A stretch of 64,000 nt of DNA from Oscillospiraceae bacterium (GTDB lineage Bacteria; Bacillota; Clostridia; Oscillospirales; Oscillospiraceae): NCBI GenBank assembly GCA_910575505.1, contig CAJTFK010000001.1, positions 1 through 64,000 of the forward strand, written 5' to 3'. The notes beneath the pieces are model-generated. The model did not search any database. It was given only the letters and a program-made list of their open reading frames with translations, and was not told where the DNA came from. Positions 1 through 8,437 of this stretch are shown here, one piece after another (the stretch's first letter is position 1; each line of letters begins with the position of its first letter). The position numbers and the translations under genes were made by a program.

Positions 1-135
1 GTGAAGGCTATTTTGAGAAAGCTTCGCGTCCGTTCTCCCGATGCTCTTGATGATGCAATTCACTTTGCTCTCAACTGTGTTTCTGCTGCCGATTGCGTTG
101 GCTGGTTCTGTTGCGCTGGCTATTGTTTATTTTGA
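1..135 (+). CDS. C-terminal fragment of a small hypothetical protein (partial)
   Basis: Frame 1 is open from the window edge and ends at a TGA at 133-135. It encodes 44 residues containing an acidic segment (SPDALDDAIHFA) followed by a Cys- and aromatic-rich end (CVGWFCCAGYC). I do not recognise a domain. It lies at the left end of the integrative element, so it may be a small accessory protein of that element. An overlapping frame (41-277) can also be read as a 78-residue hydrophobic peptide but has no ribosome-binding site. Confidence 0.35.
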   Translation: MKAILRKLRVRSPDALDDAIHFALNCVSAADCVGWFCCAGYCLF

Positions 136-314
136 GAATTGCTCTAAAAAACATCTGCCCAGCGGCAGAAAAGAAAAAAACCGCTGCTGGCAGAAAATTT
201 TTCATGCCTTTTTGTACGGTGGTTTTCAAAAAATGAAAGCTGCCGTTCTTTTATCCTCAAAAGGAGCGACGCGGTAACACTGACAGATACGGTGGCTGAC
301 AGGAGGCAGCCGCT

Positions 315-422
315 ATGAAGTACACAGCCATTCGACACAATCTGACATTCTTTGGTGTATCAAAAAAAGCCCGGCCTCCACCGGGGACTATTGCGGCCAC
401 GAGTATGTACTATACAGTGTAG
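315..422 (+). CDS. Possible 35-residue peptide of the integrative element
   Basis: An ATG at 315 is preceded by a perfect AGGAGG at 301-306 with 8-nt spacing. The frame runs for 35 codons to TAG at 420-422. No domain is recognised. The strong ribosome-binding site is the only real support. A rho-independent terminator follows at 448-482, which fits a short transcribed unit upstream of the sigma-factor gene. It could equally be a leader peptide. Confidence 0.35.
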   Translation: MKYTAIRHNLTFFGVSKKARPPPGTIAATSMYYTV

Positions 423-447
423 GTTCTGCACAGTATTGTTTATCTTT

Positions 448-482
448 CGCCCGGCGGGTCTGTGACCTGCCGGGCGGTTTTT
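448..482 (+). terminator. Rho-independent terminator before the sigma-factor gene
   Basis: A 12-bp GC-rich stem (448-459 with 465-476, one G-T wobble) closes a CTGTG loop and is followed by a run of five T at 478-482. It separates the upstream part of the element from the sigma-factor operon. Confidence 0.8.
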
Positions 483-624
483 GTCGTTCCCAGCGGCCCG
501 AAAATTTTTCTTCACTTTTTTCTCTGCGGAAAGCGGTTTTGCGCGCAAAACCTGTGCCGCTGAACGCTCTGTTAGCGGAAAGGGAAAATACCACCACCAT
601 CCCCCAGCGAAAGGGGGTGAGAAG

Positions 625-1050
625 ATGGAAACCAACCCCCGCGACTATGGCGAACGGTGCAGGTTTGATGCCTTTTGCAAGACCGTATTGAAGCATGAGG
701 CAATCGACTACATTCGGGAAATGAAGCGGCGGGCCAGCCGGGAAACATCCTTGGAGCGGTTGCCCCAGACGGCGATGGACAAGCTGTGTTCGGCGGACAG
801 TTACCCCAGCGATAGCTATGTGTTTTCGTACTGCGGCTGTGACCTGCCGATCAGGAGCCAACAGGTGGCCGACGCCTTTGCGGGTCTGCCGGAGCAGGAG
901 CAAAGCATTTTGATTTTGCGCCTGGTGCTGGACTTGACGGACAGCGAGATCGGCGAAGCCCTGGGGCTGTCCCGGAGTGCCGTCCAGCGGCGCAGAACAA
1001 AATCGCTGAATGTCCTGCGAACGAAACTGACAGCGAGGAAAGGAGGTTAG
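625..1050 (+). CDS. Sigma-70-like factor of an integrative element
   Basis: This 141-residue protein resembles the short sigma-70-family proteins carried by Firmicutes conjugative transposons. The C-terminal region (about residues 90-135) has a helix-turn-helix of region-4 type: LTDSEIGEALGLSRSAVQRRRTKSL. It probably controls excision or transfer genes of the element; this role is inferred. The start at 625 is chosen because AGGGGGTGAG lies just upstream; the frame is open further upstream but without a ribosome-binding site. The gene is followed after 5 bp by the HTH gene at 1056, so the two are likely co-transcribed and translationally coupled. Confidence 0.75.
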   Translation: METNPRDYGERCRFDAFCKTVLKHEAIDYIREMKRRASRETSLERLPQTAMDKLCSADSYPSDSYVFSYCGCDLPIRSQQVADAFAGLPEQEQSILILRLVLDLTDSEIGEALGLSRSAVQRRRTKSLNVLRTKLTARKGG

Positions 1051-1055
1051 CGCCT

Positions 1056-1292
1056 ATGAAGCGTCGTAACTACAAGGGCCGTAAACCGCTTCCGCTGGCG
1101 GTGAGCGATGCGGCCCAGACCGGGGACGCTGACGCTGTAGAGCAAGTCTTGCGATACTACGAAGGTTACATAAACAAGCTGTGTACCCGGACGGTCTATG
1201 ACGAAAGCGGCTGTCCCCATGCCTACCTGGACGAGTATATGAAAAGCCGTCTGGAAAACAAACTGATCCGCGCCATTCTCGGCATGAACTGA
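1056..1292 (+). CDS. Small helix-turn-helix protein (HTH_16 type)
   Basis: A 78-residue protein with an N-terminal basic segment and a motif typical of the small HTH_16 proteins next to sigma-like factors in Firmicutes transposons (LPLAVSDAAQTGDADAVEQVLRYYEGYI is the recognisable core, about residues 11-39). It partners the upstream sigma-like gene in these elements and is probably regulatory. It begins 5 bp after the previous stop, with AAAGGAGG upstream. The C-terminal half is basic and ends in RAILGMN. Confidence 0.65.
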   Translation: MKRRNYKGRKPLPLAVSDAAQTGDADAVEQVLRYYEGYINKLCTRTVYDESGCPHAYLDEYMKSRLENKLIRAILGMN

Positions 1293-1381
1293 TAACCGGC
1301 CCCGGCTGGGGGGAGCAGCTTACCCTTTCCCTGTTCCTCCCGCCTGCGGGCCTGGGCATTTCAAAGAAAGGCTGGTGAACT

Positions 1382-1588
1382 ATGGCCGAGGAAATCGGCA
1401 TTTCGGTAAAGGACAAATTTTGCCTCACCATTGAAGAAGCCTCCCGCTATTTCGGGATCGGCGAAAAGAAACTGCGCAGGCTGGTAAACAGCAACCTGGA
1501 CGCTGGTTTTGTCATTCAGAACGGCGTGAAAATTCTAATCAAACGCCAGCGGTTTGAGCAGTTTCTGGATAAGCTGTCGTCGATTTAA
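1382..1588 (+). CDS. xis: Excisionase (Tn916 Xis type)
   Basis: A 68-residue protein with the winged-helix excisionase fold: FCLTIEEASRYFGIGEKKLRRL (about residues 13-34) is the helix-turn-helix, followed by the wing that reads GVKILIKRQRFEQFLD. Tn916-family excisionases have this length and lie just upstream of the integrase, as here (121 bp before it). It should bend the element's ends to favour excision over integration. The ATG at 1382 has AAAGAAAGG about 9 nt upstream. Confidence 0.8.
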   Translation: MAEEIGISVKDKFCLTIEEASRYFGIGEKKLRRLVNSNLDAGFVIQNGVKILIKRQRFEQFLDKLSSI

Positions 1589-1708
1589 GCGCCGTACCTT
1601 ACGAAAAGTTCCTATAAGACATTCAGATTGATATGGAAATCGGGCCTCGGCTATGGTATAATATGATTATATCGTGCCGAGGCTCTTTTCACAGAAAGGA
1701 GCATAGAC

Positions 1709-2908
1709 GTGAGCGAAAAGCGACGTGACAGCAAAAACCGCATTCTTCGCAGCGGAGAGAGCCAACGCAAAGACGGACGATATGCGTACAAATACATTGA
1801 CGCCACAGGCAAGCCCCGGTTTGTTTACAGTTGGAAACTGGAGGCCACAGACAGCACGCCCCAGGGCAAGCGGGACGGCCTTTCCCTGCGGGAAAAGGAG
1901 AAGCAAATCCGGCGGGACATTGAGGACGCCATTATTCCCCGTGGCGGAGAGATGACCGTTCTGGATTTGGTGAAAAAGTATCTCTCACAGAAAACCGGCG
2001 TCCGGCACAACACCGAGGCCAACTATAACTTTGTCCTCAATATCATCAAGAAAGAGGACTTCGGCAGACAGCGCATTGACCGGGTGAAGCTGTCCGACGC
2101 CAAGTGCTGGCTCATCAAGTTACAGCAGGACGGCAGGGGGTATAGCTCCATCCACTCTATTCGCGGCGTTGTCCGGCCTGCGTTTCAGATGGCCGTGGAC
2201 GATGATTTGATACGCAAAAATCCGTTTGAATTTCAGCTTGTCACCGTCGTTGTCAACGACAGCGTGACAAGGGAAGCGATCACAAGGAAACAGGAACGGG
2301 CATTTCTGGAATTTGTAAAGGGTGACAAGCACTTTTCCCGGTATTATGACGGCATTTATATCCTGTTCAAGACCGGACTTCGTATCTCGGAGTTTGTTGG
2401 GCTGACGCTGGCTGACCTGGACATGAAGAACCGCAAAATCAGCGTCAACCACCAGCTTCAGCGAAAGCGGAATATGGAGTACATCATTGAGGACACGAAA
2501 ACCTCCAGCGGAACGCGGGAAATCCCTATGACGGACGATGTGTACCAGTGCTTCCAGCGCATTATCGCCAACAGGCCGAAGCCCAAGACCGAGCCGATGA
2601 TCGGCGGCAGGTGCGGCTTTCTATATTTGGATAAGGACGGCAAGCCAATGGTGGCACTTCACTGGGAGCATTACTTCAAGCACATCTGCCAGAAGTACAA
2701 CAGTATCTACAAGGTGCAGATGCCCAAAGTCACCCCTCACGTTTGCAGGCACACATTCTGTTCCAACATGGCAAAGAGCGGTATGAACCCCAGGACGCTG
2801 CAATACCTCATGGGACACTCGGATATTAGCGTTACGCTGAACACCTATACCCACCTGGGCTTTGAGGATGCGCAGGCAGAGCTGAAACGGGTTGCCAGCG
2901 GCGAGTAG
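1709..2908 (+). CDS. int: Tyrosine integrase (Tn916 family)
   Basis: This 399-residue site-specific recombinase integrates and excises the element. Residues 1-70 form the Tn916-type arm-binding domain (DSKNRILRSGESQRKDGRYAY). A core-binding SAM-like domain follows (about 80-180), then the catalytic domain. Catalytic residues are visible: R225 in GLRISEF, H344 and R347 in HVCRH, the second H in LMGHSD, and Y380 in NTYTH. The start is a GTG with AAAGGAG about 8 nt upstream. It is full length for the family (about 400). The gene lies at the element end, so the attachment site should be within about 150 bp downstream. Confidence 0.9.
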   Translation: MSEKRRDSKNRILRSGESQRKDGRYAYKYIDATGKPRFVYSWKLEATDSTPQGKRDGLSLREKEKQIRRDIEDAIIPRGGEMTVLDLVKKYLSQKTGVRHNTEANYNFVLNIIKKEDFGRQRIDRVKLSDAKCWLIKLQQDGRGYSSIHSIRGVVRPAFQMAVDDDLIRKNPFEFQLVTVVVNDSVTREAITRKQERAFLEFVKGDKHFSRYYDGIYILFKTGLRISEFVGLTLADLDMKNRKISVNHQLQRKRNMEYIIEDTKTSSGTREIPMTDDVYQCFQRIIANRPKPKTEPMIGGRCGFLYLDKDGKPMVALHWEHYFKHICQKYNSIYKVQMPKVTPHVCRHTFCSNMAKSGMNPRTLQYLMGHSDISVTLNTYTHLGFEDAQAELKRVASGE

Positions 2909-3069
2909 TAAAACGGGAGAACCCCCCTTGATTTACTACCTTTCCTACTACTTTCGGGGTCAAAGCTGTGCTATTTTATGCCGGGATATGCCAAGAGAAT
3001 GAGCGGAAGAAAATGCCGCAAAACACCTGCAAGGCCCGGAATATCAATACTTTCAAGAGGTTTCAGGAT

Positions 3070-3549
3070 ATGACAAGAATACTTTTCGTCTGCCACGGCA
3101 ACATCTGCCGCAGCCCAATGGCCGAGTTTGTGATGAAGGACTTAGTGAAAAAAGCGGGGCTGGAGAGTCGATTCCACATAGAGTCCGCGGCTACCAGCAC
3201 CGAGGAGATCGGCAATCCGGTCTATCCTCCGGCCCGCCGCAAGCTGGCAGAGCATGGCATCGACTGCGCCGGCAAAACAGCCCGCCAGCTGAGGAACGAG
3301 GACTACGAGCGGTACGATCTCCTGATTGGGATGGATCGGGCCAACCTGCGAAATATGCACCGCATCTGCGGTGGCGATTTCGATGGCAAGCTGCATCTGC
3401 TGATGGAGTTTACCGACCGCCCCGGCGATGTAGCCGACCCATGGTACACAGATGATTTTGAAACTACTTGGCAGGATGTGTCAGTTGGGTGCAGCCGGTT
3501 GCTGGGTTGGCTCATAAGCCGGGATCAGATCGGGGAGATCGTAAAATGA
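3070..3549 (+). CDS. Low-molecular-weight protein-tyrosine phosphatase
   Basis: A 159-residue cytoplasmic phosphatase. The P-loop C-x5-R-S motif is at residues 8-15 (CHGNICRS), with the nucleophile Cys8 and phosphate-binding Arg14. The general-acid loop DPWYTDDF lies near residue 123. Length matches the family (150-160). The start at 3070 is the ATG directly before the TRILFVCHG strand; the frame is open upstream but only with element-derived sequence. Its stop overlaps the start of the RhuM-family gene (ATGA), so the two are coupled. The substrate is unknown; in Firmicutes these enzymes often act in tyrosine-kinase circuits or stress responses. Confidence 0.88.
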   Translation: MTRILFVCHGNICRSPMAEFVMKDLVKKAGLESRFHIESAATSTEEIGNPVYPPARRKLAEHGIDCAGKTARQLRNEDYERYDLLIGMDRANLRNMHRICGGDFDGKLHLLMEFTDRPGDVADPWYTDDFETTWQDVSVGCSRLLGWLISRDQIGEIVK

Positions 3550-4640
3550 GCGAGCGGATAAAAAAACAGAAAGATAACATCACAATTCGATCCAGTGCCG
3601 CTGAATATCTTACTTTTGTAGCATCCACAGGCGATAGCGCAGAAAGCATCGAAATGCGTTACGAGGATGAAAATATCTGGCTTACACAAAAGATGATGGC
3701 GGAGCTGTACAATGTAGATGTACGAACCATCAATTACCACATCGGCAAGGTGTTCGAGGATTCCGAGTTAGAGGAGAGGTCAACTATCCGAAAATTTCGG
3801 ATAGTTCAATCTGAGGGAAGCCGTCAGATCAGCCGCGAGGTAAATCACTATAATTTGCAAATGATTATTGCCGTGGGCTTCAAAGTGAACAATGAACGTG
3901 CTGTTCAGTTCCGTAAATGGGCCAACGCCATTGTGAAGGACTACACGATCAAGGGCTGGGTCATGGACGAGGAACGGCTGAAAAATGGCGGTACCGTTCT
4001 GACAGAGAAATATTTTGAGGAACAGCTGGAAAAAATCCGGGAGATACGGCTGTCTGAGCGGAAATTCTATCAGAAAATCACAGACATCTATGCCACAGCT
4101 CTTGACTATGACAGAACGGCAAAAACGACTAAGGATTTTTTCGCAAAAGTCCAGAATAAGATGCATTTTGCTGTTCACGGACATACCGCCGCTGAAGTGA
4201 TATACTATCGGGCTGATGCGGATCAGCCTCACATGGGTCTTACCTCCTGGAAAGAAGCACCTCTTGGCAAGATTATGAAAAGCGATGTATCTATTGCCAA
4301 AAACTATCTGACAGAGGATGAATTGTACTCATTGGAACGTATCGTGTCCGCCTATCTTGATCTGGCAGAAGACCGGGCGCGGCGGCGTATTCCCATGACA
4401 ATGGAGGATTGGGCAAAGCGGCTGGACATTTTCCTGATGGCCGATGACCGGGAAATCCTGACGAATGCTGGAACAATCACTGCCGAGATTGCAAAAGCTC
4501 ATGCCGAAAGTGAATTTGAGAAGTATCGGATCATTCAGGACAGATTATATGAGAGCGACTACGACCGCTTTCTTGCTATGGAACAAGGTGCGGCCTCCGA
4601 TGAGGATGGGCAATCCGGTCAAGGGATGACATTGCTTTGA
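3546..4640 (+). CDS. RhuM-family protein
   Basis: A 364-residue protein of the RhuM family, named after a gene on a Salmonella pathogenicity island but widespread on mobile DNA and of unknown biochemical function. Residues about 35-60 carry the typical opening (IWLTQKMMAELYNVDVRTINYH), which resembles a helix-turn-helix. The middle region shows family signatures RQISREVNHYNLQMIIAVGF and FRKWANAIVKDYTIKGW. The ATG overlaps the phosphatase stop by 4 bp. Many RhuM genes lie in accessory or defence regions, and its location next to an element boundary agrees. No catalytic motif can be pointed to. Confidence 0.85.
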   Translation: MSERIKKQKDNITIRSSAAEYLTFVASTGDSAESIEMRYEDENIWLTQKMMAELYNVDVRTINYHIGKVFEDSELEERSTIRKFRIVQSEGSRQISREVNHYNLQMIIAVGFKVNNERAVQFRKWANAIVKDYTIKGWVMDEERLKNGGTVLTEKYFEEQLEKIREIRLSERKFYQKITDIYATALDYDRTAKTTKDFFAKVQNKMHFAVHGHTAAEVIYYRADADQPHMGLTSWKEAPLGKIMKSDVSIAKNYLTEDELYSLERIVSAYLDLAEDRARRRIPMTMEDWAKRLDIFLMADDREILTNAGTITAEIAKAHAESEFEKYRIIQDRLYESDYDRFLAMEQGAASDEDGQSGQGMTLL

Positions 4641-4691
4641 AATATGAAAAATCGATTTTGCCGCCTTAGTCCAAAACAAATGCCCACTTTA

Positions 4692-4739
4692 GATGCCGTA
4701 GGCGGAAAGCCTGCGGCATCAGGGCTTTCCGGGGTTTTT
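4692..4739 (+). terminator. Terminator with an alternative hairpin after the RhuM gene
   Basis: GGAAAGCC (4704-4711) pairs with GGCTTTCC (4723-4730) and is followed by GGGG and five T, a normal intrinsic terminator. A competing hairpin pairs 4692-4703 with 4709-4720 (12 bp, one G-T wobble) and would use the same left arm. The two folds exclude each other. No + strand gene follows, so it probably simply ends the phosphatase-RhuM transcript. Confidence 0.65.
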
Positions 4740-5129
4740 GACCTTTGAATTTTCACCAGTCAAATGAGAGATGCAAATGAGGTTTTTGAGGAACTGGCGG
4801 GGTCCGAACCCTCGTAATACACCGTTCAAAAAGACTCTGAGATTTTGGCTGATATGCTCCCCACAGAGTAGATAAAGCGAGGAAGCTTACAGACTTCTCA
4901 ACGGGGGCACAATTACGGCATTGATTATAGCAGTTTTCATAATTGCCGCCAGTAAGCCGCCGGGCAGCGGCAGCCCCTGCACATCCCTGCAGGGGCCGGA
5001 CCGTTTTTCAGGAATTATGACGTTTGCTATTGTTTGAAAACGAAAATCCATGCAGTGAAGCAGTGCTATACTGGAGCCGGAGGCCTTACTCAAATCGCGG
5101 AAAGATTTGGAGTACACCGCAGCATGGGG
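4740..5129. other. Intergenic region with no recognisable gene
   Basis: No supported open reading frame, RNA gene or operator was found here. Short frames on both strands lack ribosome-binding sites. The composition is mixed, and the stretch next to the insertion-sequence remnant looks like decayed mobile DNA. Confidence 0.5.
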
Positions 5130-5350
5130 AACCTTCCGGTCCCTCTCCAGCCATTCGTCTATCCGGGGGATATACTTGCCTGGCGTTGGGGGGCTCTGAG
5201 GATTCAGCTCCGGCAGACTGTTTTCACTCCAATCTGCCGGTATGCGTATTTGCGAACTGTCTCAAAGCTGTGTCCCGTCCTCTGTGAGACTTCCCGCAAG
5301 CTCAGACCTTCATTTTTGTATAAATTTTTGATGTACTTGATCTGAGCCAT
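5130..5350 (-). pseudogene. Remnant of an IS21-family transposase (IstA)
   Basis: An ATG at 5350 opens a frame whose first 35 residues match the N-terminal helix-turn-helix of IS21 IstA proteins (YIKNLYKNEGLSLREVSQRT, then FETVRKYAYRQ). The frame then stops. Reading continues sensibly in another frame (DWSENSLPELNP, then KYIPRIDEWLERDRKVP), which is the next part of IstA, so a frameshift has broken the gene. After KVP the sequence loses all similarity. No IstB gene or catalytic DDE region remains. It is a dead fragment of about 220 bp. Confidence 0.7.
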
Positions 5351-5572
5351 TCTCAGCACCTTTCTGCTGCCTCCTTTTCGTCCTCGACAAACCAAGGGGC
5401 AGCTGTTTTTTACGGTGCTGACAATGGCTCACTTTTTATCCTTGGCCTGCTGCTAACTTTTTCGGGGCCTTTTGCTCTCTTTCCATTTTACCGAAAACAA
5501 TCTGTTGAACGTATCATATCCTCCAATTGTTTTGCAAGGTTTGAAACATGTTTAAGAATTGTTAAAGTGCAA

Positions 5573-5614
5573 AAAATCACCGGCATGACTGGTACAAGTC
5601 ACGCCGGTGATTTT
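5573..5614 (-). terminator. Terminator of the siderophore transporter operon
   Basis: An 18-bp hairpin (5573-5590 with 5597-5614, one mismatch) lies 5 bp after the binding-protein stop codon. On the minus strand it is followed by a run of six T. It ends the four-gene transporter transcript. Confidence 0.85.
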
Positions 5615-5618
5615 CTCT

Positions 5619-6659
5619 TTACGGCAGCAGGGTGCTCTCCAGGTCCGCCAGCATCAAATCCAGTGCGGTGACGCCGCCCTCTGCGGTGTACCACACGGCA
5701 GGATGGGCCAGATACACGATATGCCCGTTTTTGTAGGCGTCCGTTCCTATGACCAGCTCATTCTCCACGATCTCCTGAGCGAGCTGTGCGCCCTCTGTGG
5801 CAATGGCGGCATCACGGTCCATGACAAAGATGTACTCCGGGTTTTTGTCCACGATGAACTCAAAGGACGCCTCGTTACCGTGGGTGGATGTATCAATGCC
5901 GGCATCCACACCCACATTCTCAAATCCAATCTCCATACCGATGATGGAGCAGCGTCCATCGTTGCCCAGGACGTTAAAGCCGCCGCTGGTACACAGGCCC
6001 ACAATTGCATTCTTGCCCTCGGCAAATGCTTTCAGCGTCTCAATGCGGCTGTCAAATCCCCCCATCAGCGTTGCCACCTGATCCTCCAGACCAAACATGG
6101 AAGCAATCGTGGCGGCATTTTTACGGACAGATTCCACCACGCCAATGCTGCTGTCGGTAGCCAGATAGACCACCGGGGCGATCTCGCTGAGGGCGTCATA
6201 GGACTTGCTCAGGCGGCCGCCGATGAAAATCACGTCAGGCTCACAGGCCATGACAGCTTCCAAGTCGGCCTCTTTAATCGTTCCCAGGTTGGAGATGTTC
6301 TCATCCGTCACATAGCTCTGGAGGTAATCCAGACTGGTAGAGGCGGAGCCGACTACACGATTCCCCACGCCCAACGCGTCCAAGATATCCAAGCTTGCCA
6401 TATCCAGAATGGCGATACACTGGGGGTCATAGGGAACCTCCAACTCCACAGGCTCCCGATTGCCGTTCAGACTGGTGATGGTGATGGTTTCAGGAGCGGC
6501 AGGGGTTGTGGGATTTCCAGAGGGAGTCGATTCATCGGAAACCGGAGTTGTACTGTTCTCCTGCTGGTTCGTATCAGGCTCGCCGCCGGCCTGTCCGCCG
6601 CAAGCGGCGAGGCCAAGCACAAGCACGGCGGCGAGGAGCAGGGACATCAATTTTTTCAT
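5619..6659 (-). CDS. Ferric-siderophore ABC transporter, substrate-binding lipoprotein
   Basis: A 346-residue extracytoplasmic binding protein. A lipoprotein signal is clear: MKKLMSLLLAAVLVLGLAAC with the lipidated Cys at residue 20, followed by a Gly/Ser/Thr/Pro-rich linker to about residue 60. The rest is the two-lobed class III (TroA-like/FepB) fold with the typical motif ALGVGNRVVGSAST and, later, DVIFIGGRLS. Similarity and gene order suggest the YclQ/CeuE/FatB group, which binds catecholate siderophores. It is the last gene of the operon. The operon's promoter region carries a DtxR-type palindrome, so iron repression is expected. Confidence 0.88.
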   Translation of the reverse strand: MKKLMSLLLAAVLVLGLAACGGQAGGEPDTNQQENSTTPVSDESTPSGNPTTPAAPETITITSLNGNREPVELEVPYDPQCIAILDMASLDILDALGVGNRVVGSASTSLDYLQSYVTDENISNLGTIKEADLEAVMACEPDVIFIGGRLSKSYDALSEIAPVVYLATDSSIGVVESVRKNAATIASMFGLEDQVATLMGGFDSRIETLKAFAEGKNAIVGLCTSGGFNVLGNDGRCSIIGMEIGFENVGVDAGIDTSTHGNEASFEFIVDKNPEYIFVMDRDAAIATEGAQLAQEIVENELVIGTDAYKNGHIVYLAHPAVWYTAEGGVTALDLMLADLESTLLP

Positions 6660-6704
6660 AGCGTTGTTCTCCTTTTCAAATAAAGTACCGAAAAATGTGG
6701 GGGC

Positions 6705-7457
6705 TTAGTAATAGATGGACAGCGGACGGCCCGCGATCTCCATGATCTCAAAGTCCACGCCGTACACCTGGGATAGATTTTCCTTGGTCATCACCTCCTT
6801 TACCGTGCCGAACCTGGCAATCCTGCCGTCCTTAAACGCACAGATATAATCAGAATAGAATGCCGCGTAGTTGATCTCGTGCAGCACTAAAATCACCGTC
6901 TTGCCCAGCTCATCGCAAAGGCGGCGGACGATTTTCATCATGTTGGTGGCATGGTAAATATCCAGATTGTTGGTGGGCTCGTCCAGCAGAACATATTCCG
7001 TGTCCTGGGCGATCACCATGGCGATATACGCCCGCTGGCGCTGCCCGCCGGAAAGCTCGTCAATAAACTGGTCCTCAAACGCCCCCAATTCCATGTAAGA
7101 GATGGCCCGGTCAATGATCTCCTGGTCCTCCGCCGTGGTCCGCCCCCCGGAATAGGGGAAGCGCCCAAAGGTCACCAGCTCCCGGACCGTCAGCTTCATC
7201 TGGATATTGTTGGTCTGCGTCAGGATTGCCAGCCGCTTGGACAGCTCCCGGCTTTTCCACTTTCCAATATCCGACCCTTCAAAGTCCACCGTTCCGCCGT
7301 CCCGCGCGATCAGCCGGGAGATGATGCCCATGACGGTAGATTTTCCCGCTCCGTTGGGGCCGATCAAAGAAATTACTTTCCCTTTTGGAATGGCAAAGCT
7401 GACGGAGTTTACCACCGTTTTCCCATCGTATCGCTTTGTCAAATTCTTTACATGCAT
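6705..7457 (-). CDS. Ferric-siderophore ABC transporter, ATP-binding protein
   Basis: A 250-residue ATPase of the FepC/FecE/YclP type that powers siderophore import. Visible motifs are Walker A GPNGAGKS (about residue 34), the ABC signature LSGGQRQRA (about 137), Walker B YVLLDEPT and the H-loop VLHEI. The start at 7457 is the ATG preceded by AGGAGGG; a longer frame exists upstream but it overlaps the permease gene and has no similarity. The gene starts 2 bp after the permease stop, so translation is coupled. It sits on the cytoplasmic face with the two permeases. Confidence 0.9.
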   Translation of the reverse strand: MHVKNLTKRYDGKTVVNSVSFAIPKGKVISLIGPNGAGKSTVMGIISRLIARDGGTVDFEGSDIGKWKSRELSKRLAILTQTNNIQMKLTVRELVTFGRFPYSGGRTTAEDQEIIDRAISYMELGAFEDQFIDELSGGQRQRAYIAMVIAQDTEYVLLDEPTNNLDIYHATNMMKIVRRLCDELGKTVILVLHEINYAAFYSDYICAFKDGRIARFGTVKEVMTKENLSQVYGVDFEIMEIAGRPLSIYY

Positions 7458-7459
7458 GG

Positions 7460-8437
7460 TCAAGCCCTCCTGTTGGTAAGAAGTAGATAGAGGAAATACA
7501 CTCCGCCGCCCACTGTGATAAACACGCTGACCGGGATCGTATAAGAGTAGGCGTGTTCCACAAGGAGCTGACCGCCCACTAATACGATCATGCCGAACAA
7601 AGCGGAGCCGAGGATTAACTGCGTGTGGCGATAGGTTTTCAAGAGCTGCCGGGACAGGTTGGCGATAATGAGGCCAAGAAAGGAGATGGGGCCAACCATG
7701 GCGGTAGCCACAGCAATGCACAGCGTGACCCCCAGCAGCAGGCGGCGGACGCATCGGTCATAATCCACGCCCAGGTTAATGGCCTGATCCTTCCCCAGCG
7801 TAATCACGTCCAGCAGGGCCAGCTCTCTCCGAAGGGCAAAAACAATAGCCGCCAGCACGAACAGCGATATGACAATGATCTCTGAGTTGATATTGCTGAA
7901 GCTGGCCACCAGGGTTGCCAGAAGATTGTCATACTCATTGGGGTCCATCACGCGGGTGAGGGTACTCTGGATACTGGAAAAGAAGGAGGATAAAACCGTG
8001 CCGATGAGCAGTACATAGAGTACATTATGCTTTGTCTTTTTGAACAGGAAGCTGTAAACCACGGTTGCGACCACTCCCATCAGCACCAGGTCCACCGCAA
8101 ATGAGTAGTTTGCATTCACGGCCAGAATACTGCCGGACCCCGCCGCAAAGACGACCGCGGTGTGGATAAGCGTATAGAGGGAGTTCATACCCAGCAGGCA
8201 GGGGGTGACGATGGTATTGTTGATGACGGACTGGAACACAATGGACGCCCCGCCAATGGCAAAGGCTGTGATGAGCATGACGATCAGCTTGGGAGTACGG
8301 ATTTTCACTGCGTACTGAACCAGCTTTGCGTTGTCAAAATGGACCCCCACCAGCATATACCCTGCGGCGCACAGCAGAACCAGTGCGGCAAGGAACGCCA
8401 GCTTCTGCCGGTTGGCGCGCACCGCCTTTGTATTCAT
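7460..8437 (-). CDS. Ferric-siderophore ABC transporter, permease 2 (FecCD family)
   Basis: A 325-residue integral membrane protein with about nine hydrophobic segments, as usual for FecCD permeases. The conserved cytoplasmic loop that contacts the ATPase is seen around ATAMVGPISFLGLIIANLSR. It overlaps the upstream permease by 4 bp, so the pair is translated together and probably forms a heterodimer. The order permease-permease-ATPase-binding protein matches the Bacillus yclNOPQ petrobactin system; the exact siderophore cannot be deduced. Confidence 0.88.
   Translation of the reverse strand: MNTKAVRANRQKLAFLAALVLLCAAGYMLVGVHFDNAKLVQYAVKIRTPKLIVMLITAFAIGGASIVFQSVINNTIVTPCLLGMNSLYTLIHTAVVFAAGSGSILAVNANYSFAVDLVLMGVVATVVYSFLFKKTKHNVLYVLLIGTVLSSFFSSIQSTLTRVMDPNEYDNLLATLVASFSNINSEIIVISLFVLAAIVFALRRELALLDVITLGKDQAINLGVDYDRCVRRLLLGVTLCIAVATAMVGPISFLGLIIANLSRQLLKTYRHTQLILGSALFGMIVLVGGQLLVEHAYSYTIPVSVFITVGGGVYFLYLLLTNRRA

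Larger units (their letters stand above)
1..2960 (+). mobile_element. Recombination end of an integrative element (Tn916-type module)
   Basis: A sigma-like factor, a small HTH protein, an excisionase and a tyrosine integrase lie in this order on one strand. That is the standard recombination end of Tn916-like conjugative or mobilisable elements of Firmicutes. The rest of the element is to the left of the window, so its transfer genes and other end cannot be seen. The right boundary is estimated: it must lie between the integrase stop (2908) and the start of the phosphatase gene (3070). No terminal repeat could be proven without the other end. Confidence 0.7.

Noticed and set aside
4795-4830. 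tRNA fragment (T-arm-like GGGTTCGGACCC on the minus strand)
   Set aside because: The loop departs from the normal TTCRANY pattern and no acceptor, D or anticodon arms could be built around it.
5100-5350. Functional IS21 element
   Set aside because: Only the N-terminal part of istA remains, with a frameshift; no istB or catalytic region is present.
5607-6683. 358-codon + strand frame opposite the siderophore-binding protein
   Set aside because: Shadow frame; the minus strand encodes a full lipoprotein with signal peptide and ribosome-binding site.
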